Assembly: GCA_035271065.1 (NCBI GenBank)
Contig: DATESB010000068.1
Coordinates: forward strand, 1-7,745
DNA length: 7,745 nucleotides
Direction of reading: 5' to 3'
DNA from: JAAYYM01 sp035271065
GTDB lineage: Bacteria > Bacillota > Clostridia > Lachnospirales > Lachnospiraceae
The notes beneath the pieces were generated by a model. The model had not been told where the DNA came from, searched no databases, and saw only the letters and a list, made by a program, of their open reading frames with translations. Shown here piece after piece: positions 5,733 to 7,745 of the stretch (the stretch's first letter is position 1; every line of letters starts with the position of its first letter). The translations under genes and the position numbers were made by a program.

Positions 5733-6437
5733 ATGGATACATTTGTCGCACTTAAGGATGTTTCAAAAATATATAAAATGGGTGAAGTGGAAATCCGTGC
5801 GGTGGATGGCATTGATTTTGAAATCAACAAGGGAGAGTTTGTTGTAATTGTAGGTCCTTCCGGAGCTGGCAAGACAACGGTTCTGAATATGCTTGGCGGT
5901 ATGGATACCTGTACCGGCGGGTCAATTATTGTGGATGGAACGGACATCAGTCAGTATACGAACAAACAACTGACTTCTTATCGAAGAGACGATATCGGAT
6001 TTGTATTTCAGTTCTATAATCTGGTACAGAATCTGACAGCACTGGAAAATGTAGAACTGGCATTGCAGATTTGTAAGGAACCATTGGATGCTGCCACGGT
6101 TATGCGGGAAGTGGGACTTGGCGACAGAATGGACAATTTTCCGGCACAGTTATCAGGTGGAGAGCAACAGAGAGTCGCAATTGCACGTGCTCTTGCGAAA
6201 AACCCCAAATTGTTATTGTGTGATGAGCCGACCGGAGCACTTGACTATAATACCGGTAAGGCAATTTTGAAATTGTTGCAGGATACTTGTCGTGAGAAGG
6301 GTATGACAGTGATTGTAATTACTCATAATTCTGCAATTGCACCAATTGCAGACAGAATGATTAAGGTAAAGAACGGAAAAGTAAGTTCTATGATTAGAAA
6401 CGAACATCCGGTATCAATAGAGACAATAGAGTGGTAA
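5733..6437 (+). CDS. ABC transporter ATP-binding protein, MacB/LolD type
   Basis: A 234-aa ABC ATPase with every core motif: Walker A GPSGAGKT at 41-48, Q-loop Q93 in FVFQFYNLVQNLTALENV, signature LSGGEQQR at 140-147, Walker B LLLCDE ending at D164-E165, D-loop GALD at 168-171 and switch H198. The Q-loop wording and compact length are typical of ATPases pairing with MacB/FtsX-type permeases, and such a permease starts seven bases downstream. These pairs often move or extract peptides, lipids or envelope factors, or transmit force across the membrane, instead of importing solutes. ATG 5733 is chosen over ATG 5724 because GGGG at 5720-5723 directly abuts 5724 but is well spaced for 5733. The gene follows a terminator with little room for a promoter, and no clear promoter was found. 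The substrate is unknown. Confidence 0.93.
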   Translation: MDTFVALKDVSKIYKMGEVEIRAVDGIDFEINKGEFVVIVGPSGAGKTTVLNMLGGMDTCTGGSIIVDGTDISQYTNKQLTSYRRDDIGFVFQFYNLVQNLTALENVELALQICKEPLDAATVMREVGLGDRMDNFPAQLSGGEQQRVAIARALAKNPKLLLCDEPTGALDYNTGKAILKLLQDTCREKGMTVIVITHNSAIAPIADRMIKVKNGKVSSMIRNEHPVSIETIEW

Positions 6438-6444
6438 TGACTTT

Positions 6445-7745
6445 ATGAAGAAAAACGCATTAAAAAAAGATTTTTATATGGAAATAAAGAAAAGCCTGAA
6501 TCGATTTTTTTCTATTTTTTTAATCGTTGCACTTGGCGTGGCTTTTTTTGCGGGTATTCGCGCCACTGAACCGGATATGCAGATGTCGGCGGATGTGTTT
6601 TATGATGAAAGCAAATTGATGGATATCCGTGTCCTCAGTGAACTTGGAATGACTGAGGATGACCTAAAAGCAATCTCTGAAATTGAAGGGGTAAAAAGCG
6701 TTATGGCATCGCATTCTCAGGACGTGCTGTGTGATACAGAGTCTGCACAGCTTGTTCTGAAAATGATGTCAACGCCTGATGAACTGAATTTAATTACTGT
6801 TTTGGAGGGACGTCTGCCGGAACAGCCGGGAGAATGTCTGGCTGATAAAGCATTTATGGAGACAACAGGCTATCAAGTTGGAGAGACATTTACGGTGAAG
6901 TCCGGTACGGAGGATGAGACAGAGGATATATTAGAACATGATACATATACAATCACAGGTGTTGGGAGTACATCTTATTATCTGTCGTTTGAACGTGGCA
7001 GCAGTACCATCGGTAGTGGCGATGTGAACAGCTTCATTATTATTATGCCACAGGACTTTGTATCGGATGTGTATTCGGAGATCTATGTGTCGGTAGAGGG
7101 TGCTGAACAACTGATTAGTTATTCAGACCAATATGATGACAGAATAGAAGCAATTGTTGATAAGATAGAAGCAATTGCTGATGCGCGCTGTGAGATACGT
7201 TATGAAGAAGTTGTTACCGAGGCAAATGAAAAGATAGCAGACGGCGAAGTGGAAATTGCAGATGGTGAACAGGAAGTGGCAGATGCGGAACAGGAACTTG
7301 CAGATGCCAAGCAAGAACTGGATGACGGCAAAAAGAAAATAGAAGATGGCGAAACTGAATTAGAAGATGGCAAACAGGAACTTGCAAAGCATGAACAGGA
7401 TTTAATTGACGGAGAGCAGGAACTAAAGGATGCCAAGCAGGAACTGATAGACGGTAAGAAAGAACTCGATGACGGCAGGGCTGAACTTGATGAGAACTGG
7501 CAGAAACTTGCTGATGCAAGAGTTGAAGTCATGAACAATAAGCGGAAATTGGAAGCCGGCGAAACAGAACTAAAAGCAGGTAAAAAGACGCTGGAAGAAA
7601 AAGAAGCGGAACTAAATAAAGGGGAAACACTGCTTTTGACACAGGAGAGTGCGTTGGCAGGGCTGAAATCGGCACTTGACGGTGTGGTATCGCTGGGCAA
7701 TTTGCAAACTGAGTTTGATGCAAAGAGGGCGGCTGCTTGCGGGGC
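6445..7745 (+). CDS. FtsX/MacB-like ABC permease with long coiled-coil insertion, N-terminal part
   Basis: Open from ATG 6445 to the right edge with no stop, so at least 433 residues and incomplete. After a basic N-terminus, a membrane helix spans about residues 21-38 (FFSIFLIVALGVAFFAGI), and the first extracytoplasmic stretch follows as in MacB/FtsX permeases: a periplasmic-core-like domain of about residues 40-250, with an EGRLPEQPGECLAD segment typical of such domains. Residues 265-397 are 19 unbroken heptads, then a less regular helix continues to the edge. The remaining membrane helices are expected to the right. It starts seven bases after the ATPase stop with only a weak upstream purine match, so translation is probably coupled. 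It likely forms the membrane part of a transporter with that ATPase. Related Gram-positive proteins are often near 1,000 residues, from memory. The transported or sensed molecule is unknown. Confidence 0.87.
   Translation, partial: MKKNALKKDFYMEIKKSLNRFFSIFLIVALGVAFFAGIRATEPDMQMSADVFYDESKLMDIRVLSELGMTEDDLKAISEIEGVKSVMASHSQDVLCDTESAQLVLKMMSTPDELNLITVLEGRLPEQPGECLADKAFMETTGYQVGETFTVKSGTEDETEDILEHDTYTITGVGSTSYYLSFERGSSTIGSGDVNSFIIIMPQDFVSDVYSEIYVSVEGAEQLISYSDQYDDRIEAIVDKIEAIADARCEIRYEEVVTEANEKIADGEVEIADGEQEVADAEQELADAKQELDDGKKKIEDGETELEDGKQELAKHEQDLIDGEQELKDAKQELIDGKKELDDGRAELDENWQKLADARVEVMNNKRKLEAGETELKAGKKTLEEKEAELNKGETLLLTQESALAGLKSALDGVVSLGNLQTEFDAKRAAACG
7237..7635 (+). repeat. Nineteen tandem heptads in the permease (consensus xDGxxEL)
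   Basis: Codons 265-397 read as 19 consecutive seven-residue units with no insertion or skip. Position 7 is Leu, Ile or Val in every unit (Leu in 15), position 3 is Gly or Ala in 15 of 19, and position 2 is most often Asp. With Leu as heptad a and Gly/Ala as d, this fits a tightly packed, long coiled coil of very small core residues. The codons vary, so the DNA repeat is degenerate. Confidence 0.85.

Noticed and set aside
5561..5947. 128-codon minus-strand reading frame
   Set aside because: It spans the terminator and the start of the ABC ATPase, and shows no start signal or recognisable motif.
7237..7635. CRISPR array or DNA tandem repeat
   Set aside because: The periodicity is 21 bases, degenerate at the DNA level, in frame, and fully explained by protein heptads.
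7200..7700. Serine-rich 166-codon minus-strand reading frame
   Set aside because: It is the complement of the permease heptads, whose GAx/CTx codons give Ser/Leu-rich antisense; no ribosome binding site and no family resemblance.

Overview
The window looks like low-GC Gram-positive DNA, most likely a Clostridia/Lachnospiraceae-type gut anaerobe. This is inferred from the AT-rich codon use, the strong AGGAGG-type ribosome binding sites, a sigma-A-type promoter, and a small lysine/alanine/proline-tailed protein whose C-terminal domain resembles one I remember from Lachnospiraceae. No database search was possible. All supported genes are on the + strand and the coding density is high.

Positions 1-5201 read as one sugar-nucleotide operon. 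It holds the end of a membrane-anchored family 2 glycosyltransferase (cut by the left edge), an NAD-dependent SDR epimerase/dehydratase, a GHMP-family heptose-7-phosphate kinase (HddA type), a fused nucleotidyltransferase/HAD phosphatase (HddC-GmhB type), a SIS-domain sedoheptulose-7-phosphate isomerase (GmhA type) and a small transaldolase. In pathway order, transaldolase makes sedoheptulose 7-phosphate, GmhA isomerises it to D-glycero-D-manno-heptose 7-phosphate, HddA phosphorylates C1, the GmhB domain removes the C7 phosphate, and the HddC domain adds a nucleotide to give (by family precedent) GDP-D-glycero-alpha-D-manno-heptose. The epimerase may modify the activated heptose, and the membrane glycosyltransferase may load a sugar onto a polyprenyl phosphate. 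The window therefore encodes a heptose-activation route that appears to carry its own precursor supply.

Positions 5198-5702 form a separate small unit. A near-consensus promoter overlaps the transaldolase stop codon, followed by a 116-aa protein with a histone-H1-like KAPA tail and a compact C-terminal domain, and then a strong intrinsic terminator.

Positions 5733-7745 hold a MacB/LolD-type ABC ATPase and the first 433 codons of an FtsX/MacB-like permease (cut by the right edge). The predicted outward-facing part of the permease contains 19 uninterrupted heptads of the form xDGxxEL, an unusually regular coiled coil.

No rRNA, tRNA, CRISPR array, insertion sequence or integrase was seen. No gene-free stretch exceeds about 100 bases.
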